Below, piece by piece: positions 1-7,974 of a stretch of DNA of 23,276 bases; position 1 is the first letter of the stretch; every line of letters begins with the position of its first letter. The translations under genes were made by a program, and so were the position numbers. The stretch lies in the IMG/VR virus record IMGVR_UViG_3300033153_004956, positions 1 to 23,276 of that record; one strand, 5' to 3'. The stretch comes from a virus. A model generated the notes under the pieces. It was not told where the DNA came from, did no database searches, and worked only from the letters and a program-made list of their open reading frames with translations.

Positions 1-136
1 TATGTCCATACCCTACGCTCAGCTTGCCCTTATCAGCGTAAGGCGTAAGGCGCAGGCTCTCATGGGCCTTGATACGTTCCCTCAAGGGATCAGGGGCGTC
101 CGGTATTCCAGTAAAATCTATGGCAGGTTTAGGCAT
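1..136 (-). CDS. Partial gene: GH24-type lysozyme domain, probable virion-associated (gp16 position)
   Basis: Only the first 45 codons are inside the window; the gene runs off the left edge. Starting at the ATG at 136 the protein reads MPKPAIDFTG..., then a segment containing 'KAHESLRLTPYADKG' and 'LSVGYGH'. This matches the start of T4-type (GH24) lysozymes, in which the Glu in 'HE.LRL..Y' is the catalytic acid and 'GYGH' follows the Asp/Thr region. The ATG overlaps the stop of the upstream gene by one base (TAATG), which suggests translational coupling. It follows a long helical internal virion protein, the place where T7-like phages encode gp16, an ejected protein with a peptidoglycan-cutting N-terminus. 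I infer a virion lysozyme used during DNA entry. A free-standing endolysin is the alternative, since the length is unknown. Confidence 0.75.
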   Translation of the reverse strand, partial: MPKPAIDFTGIPDAPDPLRERIKAHESLRLTPYADKGKLSVGYGH

Positions 137-1848
137 TATAATTGTTCCATGACCGCGTTTATGGTCTCTTCACTGACGACCTTTTTATTTTTCATTAGAA
201 TGTCAATGGCCCTGGCTCGTTTATCTTTAGCTGTAGAATCCCCACTAACTTTAGGCGTCTTGCCTTCTTTTCCTTCAATCGTTTTAGGTGCAGCACCAAC
301 CCTTTCAGCTTCCGATAAGAGCCGTCCGCTCTGCACGTTTTCAGACGCCCAGGAAAGAAACCAATCAATGATGCTCCCAGACTCTTTAGCTGCGAAAGGT
401 TTCATGATATCTTCTAAAACTGTATAGGGCTCTTCACCCTCTTTAACTCGCGCCTCTAACTCCTCAACAAGCTTCCCGTAGGTGTATTCATTCTCAGAGG
501 CCTCAGCATCGTCAATATCATCACCGGGTTCCGCTTCTATGAAGTGCCAATTTTTCCGGAAAAGGTCTAAGCTCCCCGAGGCTTGCTTGTATGTTTCCTG
601 TTTCAATGGATTCGTTGGGTCTTCAGGCTCATTCCTCTTCCTATAATCATCAGCGTATTTTTCGGCTTGCTCGGTTGTGAGGCCACCTTGAGTCCCCTTC
701 CCCACCAGGCCATAAATATAATCCTCACCGCCCAACGCCTCAAGCCCCCGGAGGTCCGTCCTCAACAACCTCGATATCTCCGCCCTTTTCCCCGGATCAT
801 AGACTTTGAAAGGATCCTTCTCGCCCTTATTGATCGCCTTGCTTCGAGCGCTTAGCTTCGCTTTCCACTCAAATTTCTCTTTAGCGTCAAGGGTCGTGGC
901 GTCAATCTCTTCGTCCGTGGCTGTTCCATCAGATATCCGTGGAAGAAGGGCTGCCCTGTCTTGTTCTTTTATTTGGTCGGTTGCTTCTTTTTCCCGCGCC
1001 TGTTCATTTGTCAATATCCCCGTAAGGGTCTTTTTCTGTTCGGCTGTGATCCCATATTTCTTGAGCGTTTCCGGTTCACTTAATAAACCATAGGCCTTTG
1101 CGTAATCAGCCTTTCCCGTTAGCGGGTCCCTGGCCTCTTCTTTGACTCCAAGATAGGCCTCTGTAATAACCTGCTTTTCTTGTTGTCTTTGGGATTCTTT
1201 GGCCGCAGCCCCGACCTGCGCTTCAATAGCATTCTGGAATTGCTCTTTCCAGGTCTCTGCCATATGACCGGGTACCCTGAAGTTATCCCGGACATTATCT
1301 ACAGCATCATCTACAGACTGATTAATAAGGGCAAGCTTCTCTGTATCCCCCTCAATCGTGGCCCTGACCGCTTCATCTTCCATTATATGAAGATAATTAA
1401 CGGCCCCCGCAATGGTGTTTTGCCTGAATTTCTCTGTTTCAATTCTCCCTGTCCGAATCTGAGAATCTGCGCTTAGAGTGCCCCACGCCTTTTTCCAGTT
1501 CGCGGCCACCTCTGGGTTAATGTCTGAGGCTTTGCTTCCCAGTTCCTTCCTAATCCGTTCAAGGCCTTTCTTTCGCGCGTCCGATATGTCCGCGTAATCC
1601 GTAACCTGGATGAGCTGAGAGTGACCCTCCAATGCTATTTTTGCCTCATTGGTAAGATTTGTCAGGGAAACCGAGTCGTCGAAATACTTCTTTCTCAATC
1701 CAATTTCCTGAGCCACCTGGCCAACATCGCCCACGGCCTGCCCCAGTCTACCAAGGCCTTTGGCAAAGCCGGAACTGACATCTAATGGCGCGCGAACAGT
1801 AGGCGCTACGGTGGGTTCAACCGTCGATCTTATTGGTTTTATACGCAT
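136..1848 (-). CDS. Internal virion (ejection) protein, gp15 position
   Basis: 570 residues, highly charged and predicted almost entirely helical, with many Lys/Glu/Ala/Gln runs (for example 'KESQRQQEKQ' and 'ATDQIKEQDRAA'). There is no signal peptide, membrane segment or enzyme motif. The N-terminus is Pro/Val/Thr-rich ('STVEPTVAPTVRAP'), then an Ala/Gly segment and long helices. Size, composition and place (after a gp14-like protein and directly before a lysozyme-start gene) match the second internal core protein of T7-like podophages, which is ejected into the periplasm to form the DNA-entry conduit. The ATG at 1848 has an AAGGA ribosome site 8 bases upstream and starts 11 bases after the upstream HNH gene. 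Function is inferred from position and composition; I do not recognise a specific family. Confidence 0.6.
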   Translation of the reverse strand: MRIKPIRSTVEPTVAPTVRAPLDVSSGFAKGLGRLGQAVGDVGQVAQEIGLRKKYFDDSVSLTNLTNEAKIALEGHSQLIQVTDYADISDARKKGLERIRKELGSKASDINPEVAANWKKAWGTLSADSQIRTGRIETEKFRQNTIAGAVNYLHIMEDEAVRATIEGDTEKLALINQSVDDAVDNVRDNFRVPGHMAETWKEQFQNAIEAQVGAAAKESQRQQEKQVITEAYLGVKEEARDPLTGKADYAKAYGLLSEPETLKKYGITAEQKKTLTGILTNEQAREKEATDQIKEQDRAALLPRISDGTATDEEIDATTLDAKEKFEWKAKLSARSKAINKGEKDPFKVYDPGKRAEISRLLRTDLRGLEALGGEDYIYGLVGKGTQGGLTTEQAEKYADDYRKRNEPEDPTNPLKQETYKQASGSLDLFRKNWHFIEAEPGDDIDDAEASENEYTYGKLVEELEARVKEGEEPYTVLEDIMKPFAAKESGSIIDWFLSWASENVQSGRLLSEAERVGAAPKTIEGKEGKTPKVSGDSTAKDKRARAIDILMKNKKVVSEETINAVMEQL

Positions 1849-1859
1849 AGTGAATGTCC

Positions 1860-2450
1860 TTACCCGAACAACCTTAATTGATCACCCTTACCGGTGTTAT
1901 TTTTTGTTAAGTTGCAGAGGCGACAAAGGCATTGTGTATTTCTTTTGCTGTGCTCTCCACCAAGACTTAATGGGACAATATGATCCAGGTGCGGGTAAAG
2001 CGGGTGCCACTGATTGAAGTCAGGCCTTGTTTTCTTTCCGCATAGCTGACACCGGTATTTATCTCTTTCAAAAACTCTTAGGGGATTGAAGTTCTCGCAT
2101 TTCACTTTCATTTTCAAGGCCCTCCGTTTGTGTTTACTTTTGTGGCGTACCGCCTTGCCTGTATCGGTTTGGCAATATTGCTTGTAGTAAGCAGCTTTTT
2201 CCTTCTTGTGGGCATCTGCATAAATCTTATAGCGTATTGATATTTTTTCTTTATTCTCTTGATGATATTTTCTACGACGCTCCGCGGTTTCTTTTTTATG
2301 ATCTTTGCGATATTGCTTGGCCCGAGCAGAATGACAAGACCTACATGTTGAACGTAGGCCATCCTTTGCGTGATTATCCCGGCAAAATTCAGACAGCGAT
2401 TTTTCAACCTTGCATTTAGAACAAATTTTGGTTAAGACTGTTTCAGCCAT
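1860..2450 (-). CDS. HNH endonuclease with N-terminal zinc ribbon (copy 1)
   Basis: The N-terminus has a CxxC...CxxC zinc ribbon ('CSKC' and 'CRSC'), followed by a very basic linker full of Lys/Arg/Tyr. The C-terminal HNH domain has 'CQLC', 'HLDHIVPLS', 'NTQCLCRLCN' and ends 'GKGDQLRLFG'; the DH of LDHI and the Asn of CRLCN are the expected metal-site residues. It is closely related to the HNH proteins at 14475-15128 and 17209-17769, which share the same C-terminal block. It sits between a gp14-like and a gp15-like gene, the usual placing of a free-standing homing endonuclease. I chose the ATG at 2450 (MAETVL...) because the relatives start a few residues before the first Cys; an AGGAG lies 11 bases upstream. 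The frame stays open to a TTG at 2552, with ATGs at 2459 and 2543 as alternatives. Confidence 0.85.
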   Translation of the reverse strand: MAETVLTKICSKCKVEKSLSEFCRDNHAKDGLRSTCRSCHSARAKQYRKDHKKETAERRRKYHQENKEKISIRYKIYADAHKKEKAAYYKQYCQTDTGKAVRHKSKHKRRALKMKVKCENFNPLRVFERDKYRCQLCGKKTRPDFNQWHPLYPHLDHIVPLSLGGEHSKRNTQCLCRLCNLTKNNTGKGDQLRLFG

Positions 2451-2555
2451 GATGCTCATATCTCCTAAATATGGGTTATTGGTGAGGAGCGGTGCAGGGG
2501 CCGATCCCTGTATCGCTTCATTATTTATAGCAAAATCAAACATATTGGTCAAGCC

Positions 2556-3020
2556 TTATCCCCAATATTTAGCAGTTCGAGCCGCGCCACCTAAAAGCGA
2601 GGCTCCAGCCCCCAAGGCACCTTTCTCAGCCGCGCTCTTACCTGCCAAGCGTTGAATATTTGCTTCATTTAGCAGTTTCCATGCTGTCTGCTCACCCCCG
2701 CGCTTGATTCTCAGCTCGTCTTTGGCTACCTCTTCTGCCGATTCCATCAGGACCAAAAGCGGCGTGCCTTCTGTGGTTGCTACCCCCGAAGCGGCATACC
2801 CAGCCCTTATGGAGGACATCCTACGCTTCGCCTCTCGCGCGTACTGAGACGCCCGAACTTCAGCGGCCTGCTTCGCCTGCTTCGCCTGATATTCGGCCAT
2901 GCGGGCATTGGATTCAGCGACTTTATCTTGCTGCCTCCCAGACTCATAAGATGAATATGCGGCGACCCCCGCGCCAGCAACGGCGGCGACCGCTCCAACT
3001 ATTATGGCAGCAGAAGCCAT
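2556..3020 (-). CDS. Internal virion protein, T7 gp14-like
   Basis: 154 residues. The N-terminus is a hydrophobic Ala/Gly/Val segment (about residues 3-22, 'AAIIVGAVAAVAGAGVAAYS'), followed by a long helix rich in Gln/Lys/Ala/Arg ('QQDKVAESNARMAEYQAKQA'), a middle part with 'GVATTEGTPLLVLMESAEE', and a Gly/Ala-rich tail. This layout is typical of the smallest internal core protein of podophages, which enters the host outer membrane on ejection. Neighbours agree: a gp13-like gene lies directly upstream (3 bases apart) and a gp15-position gene follows after the HNH insertion. The ATG at 3020 has a GGAGAGG site 7 bases upstream. The role is inferred from family architecture and order. Confidence 0.65.
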   Translation of the reverse strand: MASAAIIVGAVAAVAGAGVAAYSSYESGRQQDKVAESNARMAEYQAKQAKQAAEVRASQYAREAKRRMSSIRAGYAASGVATTEGTPLLVLMESAEEVAKDELRIKRGGEQTAWKLLNEANIQRLAGKSAAEKGALGAGASLLGGAARTAKYWG

Positions 3021-3023
3021 GAT

Positions 3024-3476
3024 TTACCTCTCCGAATTCTTATATAGTTTAGCATAGCGGAGATAATCCCGCCCATTGAAATAGCAGCGCAATTCCCCTT
3101 CAAAGCTGAAACCTAATCGGTCTATCCATTCAATTCCCGCCCAATGATCCTTCAATACAACCGCCTGGAGTCTTTCAAGCTTAAAATCATCCGCTAACCG
3201 GTTAAGCAACCTGATTACCGTCCGGTGGATAAAAAATCCGTGTTCCTCATATCCGGCTCCGAACATGGCCCATGCCTCGCCAACCCCTGGCCATAGAATG
3301 TTGATTCCGGAAATAACGAAAAGATCACCGTCCGAAAACGCAGAGTATGCCGGGCCTCGATTTTGAAAGCCTTCACTTAGGGCATCAGCCCCTATGAAAT
3401 TGACCATTTCCGCCGTTTCAGGCCCGACTTTAAGCAGGGAAAGATGTTCTTTTTTGAATGGTATGAGTTCGTACAT
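3024..3476 (-). CDS. T7 gp13-like protein with GNAT-type fold
   Basis: About 150 residues starting MYELIPFKKEHL. It has the acetyltransferase-like (GNAT) pattern seen in the T7 gp13/DUF2833 family: 'GPAYSAFSDGDLFVISGI', then 'GVGEAWAMFG', a helix with 'RTVIRLLNRLADDFKLERLQ', and the end motif 'GIEWIDRLGFSFEGELR'. T7 gp13 is needed for virion assembly, and such proteins are not thought to be normal acetyltransferases. I chose the ATG at 3476 (TGATATG, just after the upstream stop, with GGGA before it) over the TTG at 3488. It lies in the ejection-protein block, directly before the gp14-like gene. Family assignment is fairly sure; the molecular role is not known. Confidence 0.7.
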   Translation of the reverse strand: MYELIPFKKEHLSLLKVGPETAEMVNFIGADALSEGFQNRGPAYSAFSDGDLFVISGINILWPGVGEAWAMFGAGYEEHGFFIHRTVIRLLNRLADDFKLERLQAVVLKDHWAGIEWIDRLGFSFEGELRCYFNGRDYLRYAKLYKNSER

Positions 3477-3477
3477 A

Positions 3478-4128
3478 TCAATTCCCAACCATTTTCAAAC
3501 GAATTGTCACAACTTCATCCCCGCCCTCGAAAGTCACTTTGTGAAAAGACTGGGTTGAATAGCTCCCAGGAATAGTCGCTCCGGTAGTTGTATTCGAACA
3601 AAAGGTAACTTGGGAAACATCAGTCGTGAGCAACTCTACATCGTATAGCGGAGCAATCATATCTCCATCGATATCAAACTCCAATGATTTTGAATCCCAA
3701 TTCTTAGGCATTATCTCCTGAAGACGCTCAAGCCTAAACTCAACCTTGACAATGCCATTCTCAGCCCTATTAGGGTCATCAACGTCGGGGTGGGATAAAG
3801 GCACAAACTTGAATCGTTTGCCCTCCGTCAACGATTCGCCAAGGAATCGCTCAATGTCCAGGAGGCCATCTCCGTCGATAATGAAGTTTCCCAGCTCACT
3901 AACCAACGCTCCGTCGATCCAGACTGTGGCCGAGCATCGGCGAAGGTTGTTGTTTTTCAATCGGAGCTTGTATTCAGTATTAAATTGGATTGCTACTTGA
4001 CCACTGATTTCCCTGACAGGATTATCGTCTTTAATAACCGTCAAGTTGAAACCGTTTCGTGTAACTGCAAAGGCAGAACTTACAAAACAAAGGATGCAAA
4101 TCGAGCTAATGATTAAAGTTTTCTTCAT
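3478..4128 (-). CDS. Secreted protein with Sec signal peptide, unknown role in virion operon
   Basis: 216 residues. It starts with a clear Sec signal peptide: two Lys after Met, a hydrophobic core 'TLIISSICILCFVSS', and a likely cleavage after AFA (residue ~21). The mature part looks beta-rich. It includes 'EYKLRLKNNNLRRCSATVWI', then 'DGALVSELGNFIIDGDG', 'IERF', and later 'ENGIVKVEFRLE'. This NN..RC.a.v.iDG pattern resembles small beta-sandwich proteins I recall from phages and bacteria, but I cannot name the family. It has a GGGAG ribosome site 8 bases before the ATG and lies between the tail nozzle gene and the gp13-like gene, so it belongs to the late operon. A signal peptide is unusual for a virion protein; it could act in the periplasm (exclusion or assembly). 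Confidence 0.7.
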   Translation of the reverse strand: MKKTLIISSICILCFVSSAFAVTRNGFNLTVIKDDNPVREISGQVAIQFNTEYKLRLKNNNLRRCSATVWIDGALVSELGNFIIDGDGLLDIERFLGESLTEGKRFKFVPLSHPDVDDPNRAENGIVKVEFRLERLQEIMPKNWDSKSLEFDIDGDMIAPLYDVELLTTDVSQVTFCSNTTTGATIPGSYSTQSFHKVTFEGGDEVVTIRLKMVGN

Positions 4129-4192
4129 AGCGGATCTCCCTTTTCAATGGTTTGAGTTCGTATTTTGACATTTTCTCCAACCTCCAAAGTGC

Positions 4193-7100
4193 TCAATCCG
4201 AAATTTCTAGCGTACCAAAAATCCCTAAAATTGTACACGGCAATGGACCTGAATGAATCAATTCAATCCGACCATCCCCCCAACCTAACTGTGAAACCTG
4301 GATGTTCCCCGTATAAAGTGGGATTTCTTCACCGAGAGCAACATCCGAAAATCTGCGAAAATCTATAACCTCGTTATTGATCTTCAATCCCGACGTTTCA
4401 TGAACTGACACGAAGACCTCAGCCCATTTTTTAGGTAGGCCGGCGGTTGTTCCCCTTTCTGAATTTATGATGGGCTTCATGGTAACGAGTTTCGAGGTAT
4501 AGGGAAGCCCGACCCGGATTTCGCTGGCAGCAGGATCAATGGCGACAGCCCCACTGGCAACCTCCGTTTGGTCATAAACCACCCCATCAGCGACGATATC
4601 AACCGTTTTACCTTCAAGATGGGCAAGCCCGGACACGGAACTCACCGCAACCCCGGAATAGATCAGGCCCGAATCGACCATCATGTCCGGGTCCATGTAT
4701 TCGATGTAACGACGTTCCGCAAACTCACTGGCGGGCGGAGCGAAATTAGCGGTTGATCTGGCGACGTTCGAGATTTTAAGCGCGTCCAACCAACCACCAT
4801 AATATGTACCTCCAGCAGCCGCGTTTCGGCCAATGGTTAGATCCCCGGTGAAATTCTGCATATTATGTGTAATTGCTTCCGTAACCAGCAATTCACCATC
4901 CAAAAAAATATAATAATTAGAACCATCGCCCACCACCCGGATATGTTGCCACGTTGCTGCCGTAAGAACTCCGGCAGCCGTATCGACGATTTGACTTGTG
5001 GTATCAGTAACGATAAAGGAAATATGGCCATTCAGCCAAAGGAATATATGGAACCAATGGTCAGAGTCCGTAGTTTGGGCGATAACACCGGCAGATGCCA
5101 AGGTGCTTTGATAGGTCCAAAACTCTATCGTGAAAATATTGTCAGCGCTAAAATCAAAATCGGCATGATCATGGATGGTCAAATAACCCTCGTCAGCAAG
5201 CGCAAACAGACCGGAGGACCCGCCAAACTTGCTCCGAGCCGTATCGATCTCAGCACCTCCATGGGCGGTAACAACATGGGCAGAGGCGCTTGAGTCAGGG
5301 AACGACGTGCTTTCATCATCACCGTTCATCCTAAGCAAAAGGGCAGTGTCCGAGTCAATGTCAAGCACCGTTCTTTTAACCGTGGCCCAAACCTCGTTGA
5401 AGCTGTCTGTCGGATCTGGAATAACGGCCACACTTTCGATTTTGCCATCCGTGATATGCCGACCCCAGCCCACAATTTCCTCGGGCCTCATGTAGGTCAT
5501 AGCCAAAAGAGCCCCATCGGTTCTGACGCTCCACAGGATGGAGTTTGGCTCTTGTTGCCATGCGCTGTACTTGATACCGCCCAGGGTCATATGGTCGGCT
5601 AACAGGGAAAGATCTGGCGCTACATATCCTTCATCAAAAGAATTCGGGTCATAGGTCAATTCCCGGAGTTTACGGCCCCCTTTTTGCCAATAAAGAAGGC
5701 TGTTGTTTACGCGAATTGGATCTACGTTTTTCGCACCTATAGCCATTCCTGGCCGGACCCGAACATTGGTTGGAGAAATAAAGTCGTCCATGCCACCGGT
5801 CATTTTATAGGTTCCGTCGCCAGTTCCTAAAACCAATTCCCTCAAGGCCCCCAACCACAGGATTCTATTGCTGGCCGGGATGGTATATATGAATGCGTCT
5901 GCATCATCTGCGCCAGCCTTAAAATTCTCGTAGTCTCCCTTTTGTGAAGCCCATGCCGTTTGGGGTTGGTTATTGTTTGCTACAGCAACAAGGCTTTCCT
6001 CGTTAAAGGCCCCCGCCGATGGATACCCATTGACCCCTGACCAAGCCCCTTCCTGATATTTAGTGGAAGCAGCGACATCGCCTAATGTGACAATAACCGT
6101 AGCGGTTGCAATTCGCACAGTGGTGACAGCGGTTATTTTAACATACCCCCACGCCCCATTGATGTAGAGTCGAAGCAGCGCCCCCACATGACCGCCCTGG
6201 AAGAAGTCCCCGACCGACGTCAAATCAATATCCCCGACAGCAGCGCTTGGGGTGAATACTATGTCATCTTTCACGTCAAGCCATGGGCCGTTTGTGTGAT
6301 CCACGACATCAAGAGACCATGCGGCGTGCCCGGTCCTTGTGAGTTTTCGCCATGCGTGATCCGGGTGGAAAATATACATCGTATCAAAAGATTGAAAATA
6401 CTTGAGAAGCGGCAGATCTTCTTCCAGGTATGGCGTGGCTATCTCATAAGGTGTAGTATGAGGGTATTGTGAGGCCGGCGGAACAAAGTCGTCCGTTGCC
6501 ACAGCGGCGTCCGTTATTCGAAATTCGTCCATCCAGCCGTAAAAATAAGCCGTCCCCGCGAAGTCCCCACCGATAATAAAGTCACCCGTGAAGTCCTGTA
6601 GATGGCTTGTAATGCCCTGCCCCACCTCTAAATGCCCGTTGACGAACAGAAAGTAACTGGTGCCGTCCCCCACGACCCTAACATGGGTCCAACCTAATGA
6701 GGTGATTGGCATTGTGGTTGTCGTTAAGGTTTGCCATGCTCCGGCATTTCCTACCCCGAATGTTAAATTCTGGGAGCCGTCATGGTCAAGATATACGCCG
6801 TTGTTGGCATCTGTGGAATGTGAGAATATTGTTCCAGCGGTTGAGGAGTACTTAATCCAACATTCTATCGTGAAAATGTCATCAGCGCTAAAATCAAAAT
6901 CGGCATGATCCGGGATAGTTAAATGGCAGGCCAGAACTCCACCATAAAACAGGCCCGACCCACTTCCGAACTTTTGCTCGGCTGTGTCAATCTGCGTTAT
7001 GCTTTCAGCGGTTACAGTATGCCCCGAAGGGCTTGAATCAAGGAAAGTCTGGCTACCGTCCATTCCGTCCATGTGAAGAAGCAACACATCATCCGGTTCA

Positions 7101-7399
7101 TCTTCCTGAATCTGGCCATGGTTCATGAAAAACCGCATGTATTTATGGCCGGCTTCGATGATATAGGCTTGTTCGGTGGAAAAGACAAAAGGGATCAGCC
7201 GAGCTTTCCGGGTTTCATCTCCTTGAGCCACGACGTAATGCAGACCATCACGACGGGCAACACCGCCATATGGGAGGATTATGAAATTTTCGAGAGATTC
7301 AAGAGCGTTGAAATATTTAGAAAGGTCCGACCTCCCGAATAGGCGTGGGCTCCATTCCCCGGCAGTGAAATTTTGTTGGATTGGTCGTAATTGCATCAT
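4193..7399 (-). CDS. Tail nozzle / tail tubular protein B-like, with two inserted LamG-like domains
   Basis: 1068 residues. The N-terminus ('QQNFTAGEWSPRLFGRSDLS', then 'YGGVARRDGLHYV') is typical of podophage tail nozzle proteins (T7 gp12 role), which close the tail tube. The backbone resumes with 'PYLEEDLPLLKYFQSFDTMY' and 'IFHPDHAWRKLTR', and near the end has 'LAHLEGKTVDIVADG'. Two LamG/concanavalin-like domains interrupt it, at about residues 103-308 and 665-870. Each has 'TIPDHADFDFSADDIFTIE'-type strands, 'W.H.RVVGDG..Y..F..G' and a closing 'GW.D..ri....'. Such beta-sandwiches often bind carbohydrate, so host-surface contact is plausible (inference). The start at 7399 overlaps the upstream stop (ATGA); the next ATG at 7396 is equally possible. 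The protein is much longer than the usual family member because of the insertions. Confidence 0.8.
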   Translation of the reverse strand: MMQLRPIQQNFTAGEWSPRLFGRSDLSKYFNALESLENFIILPYGGVARRDGLHYVVAQGDETRKARLIPFVFSTEQAYIIEAGHKYMRFFMNHGQIQEDEPDDVLLLHMDGMDGSQTFLDSSPSGHTVTAESITQIDTAEQKFGSGSGLFYGGVLACHLTIPDHADFDFSADDIFTIECWIKYSSTAGTIFSHSTDANNGVYLDHDGSQNLTFGVGNAGAWQTLTTTTMPITSLGWTHVRVVGDGTSYFLFVNGHLEVGQGITSHLQDFTGDFIIGGDFAGTAYFYGWMDEFRITDAAVATDDFVPPASQYPHTTPYEIATPYLEEDLPLLKYFQSFDTMYIFHPDHAWRKLTRTGHAAWSLDVVDHTNGPWLDVKDDIVFTPSAAVGDIDLTSVGDFFQGGHVGALLRLYINGAWGYVKITAVTTVRIATATVIVTLGDVAASTKYQEGAWSGVNGYPSAGAFNEESLVAVANNNQPQTAWASQKGDYENFKAGADDADAFIYTIPASNRILWLGALRELVLGTGDGTYKMTGGMDDFISPTNVRVRPGMAIGAKNVDPIRVNNSLLYWQKGGRKLRELTYDPNSFDEGYVAPDLSLLADHMTLGGIKYSAWQQEPNSILWSVRTDGALLAMTYMRPEEIVGWGRHITDGKIESVAVIPDPTDSFNEVWATVKRTVLDIDSDTALLLRMNGDDESTSFPDSSASAHVVTAHGGAEIDTARSKFGGSSGLFALADEGYLTIHDHADFDFSADNIFTIEFWTYQSTLASAGVIAQTTDSDHWFHIFLWLNGHISFIVTDTTSQIVDTAAGVLTAATWQHIRVVGDGSNYYIFLDGELLVTEAITHNMQNFTGDLTIGRNAAAGGTYYGGWLDALKISNVARSTANFAPPASEFAERRYIEYMDPDMMVDSGLIYSGVAVSSVSGLAHLEGKTVDIVADGVVYDQTEVASGAVAIDPAASEIRVGLPYTSKLVTMKPIINSERGTTAGLPKKWAEVFVSVHETSGLKINNEVIDFRRFSDVALGEEIPLYTGNIQVSQLGWGDGRIELIHSGPLPCTILGIFGTLEISD
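5124..5170. repeat. Intragenic repeat, LamG copy 2 (partner 6864-6910)
   Basis: A 47-base stretch that matches 6864-6910 in the same orientation with three mismatches. Both encode the same strand of a LamG-like domain, around 'DHADFDFSAD.IFTIE'. This shows that the two domains in the nozzle protein arose by duplication or exchange sequence by recombination. Confidence 0.85.
6864..6910. repeat. Intragenic repeat, LamG copy 1 (partner 5124-5170)
   Basis: Partner of the repeat at 5124-5170, 47 bases with three mismatches, within the first LamG-like domain of the nozzle gene. The rest of the two domains is recognisably related at the protein level but more diverged in DNA. Confidence 0.85.
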
Positions 7400-7965
7400 C
7401 TCACCGAAGTTAGAGTTTGATTGAAAAATTCTTTCTTGGTACTCTCCAGGCCATCAACCGCCTGTGCTTCCCGGATCTTGGCTTCATAGATATTCGCAGA
7501 CAGTTCAACTAACGTTTTTTGTTTTGTAAGCGCCATAGCAAAGGCCATGGCAAGACGCGCGGCCAAGGCATCCGTAAATAAAGCGTCAAAGGTGCCTGAA
7601 TCCGTGATCTGGGCAATGTATAAGATTTTGATCGAGGAGTCGTCAGTGAGCAACTTCCGGCCTTCAATGGAATAAGGGATTTGTCCGGGGAAATCCTCTT
7701 CGACCGACAGCACCCGCAGGCAGAGTGGGGAGGTCGGCAGGGTGAAATGGTAGCCCCACTCAGTTACAGGCGATCCCGCGGCCGCCGCCAGGGCAACCCT
7801 GACTTTTGCGAAGCCCCACGGGTGCGCCCTCAGAACCGCGTCCCGAGTGTCATCATAGAACCGGTTCGCAATGACCGCCCGGTCGTTATCATCGCTCAGG
7901 GCTTCAATGACCTGGTCGCCGATTAAAGTTAAAGCCTGGTTCACAATCTCAACTTTGCTTGCCAT
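7396..7965 (-). CDS. Tail tubular protein A (T7 gp11-like)
   Basis: 189 residues, close to the usual size. The start 'KVEIVNQALTLIGDQVIEAL', followed by 'FYDDTRDAVLRAHPWGFAKVR', is diagnostic of the gp11-like tail tube/adaptor family: N..L..lG, then Y...RdavLr.hpW.fA..R. Later features are 'FTLPTSPLCLRVLSV' and a closing helix. In T7 this protein forms the ring between the portal and the nozzle. It is followed with overlapping stop and start by the nozzle gene, as expected. The ATG at 7965 has an AGGGG site upstream and starts 9 bases after the previous gene. Confidence 0.85.
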   Translation of the reverse strand: MASKVEIVNQALTLIGDQVIEALSDDNDRAVIANRFYDDTRDAVLRAHPWGFAKVRVALAAAAGSPVTEWGYHFTLPTSPLCLRVLSVEEDFPGQIPYSIEGRKLLTDDSSIKILYIAQITDSGTFDALFTDALAARLAMAFAMALTKQKTLVELSANIYEAKIREAQAVDGLESTKKEFFNQTLTSVR

Positions 7966-7974
7966 GGTAGACCC

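Noticed and set aside
4865-5293. Plus-strand frames of over 100 codons inside the nozzle, capsid and terminase genes
   Set aside because: They are antisense to strongly supported genes and show no recognisable protein pattern.
5124-6910. LamG duplication as an assembly artefact
   Set aside because: Outside the 47-base match the two domains are well diverged, so they are true old duplicates rather than a repeated read.
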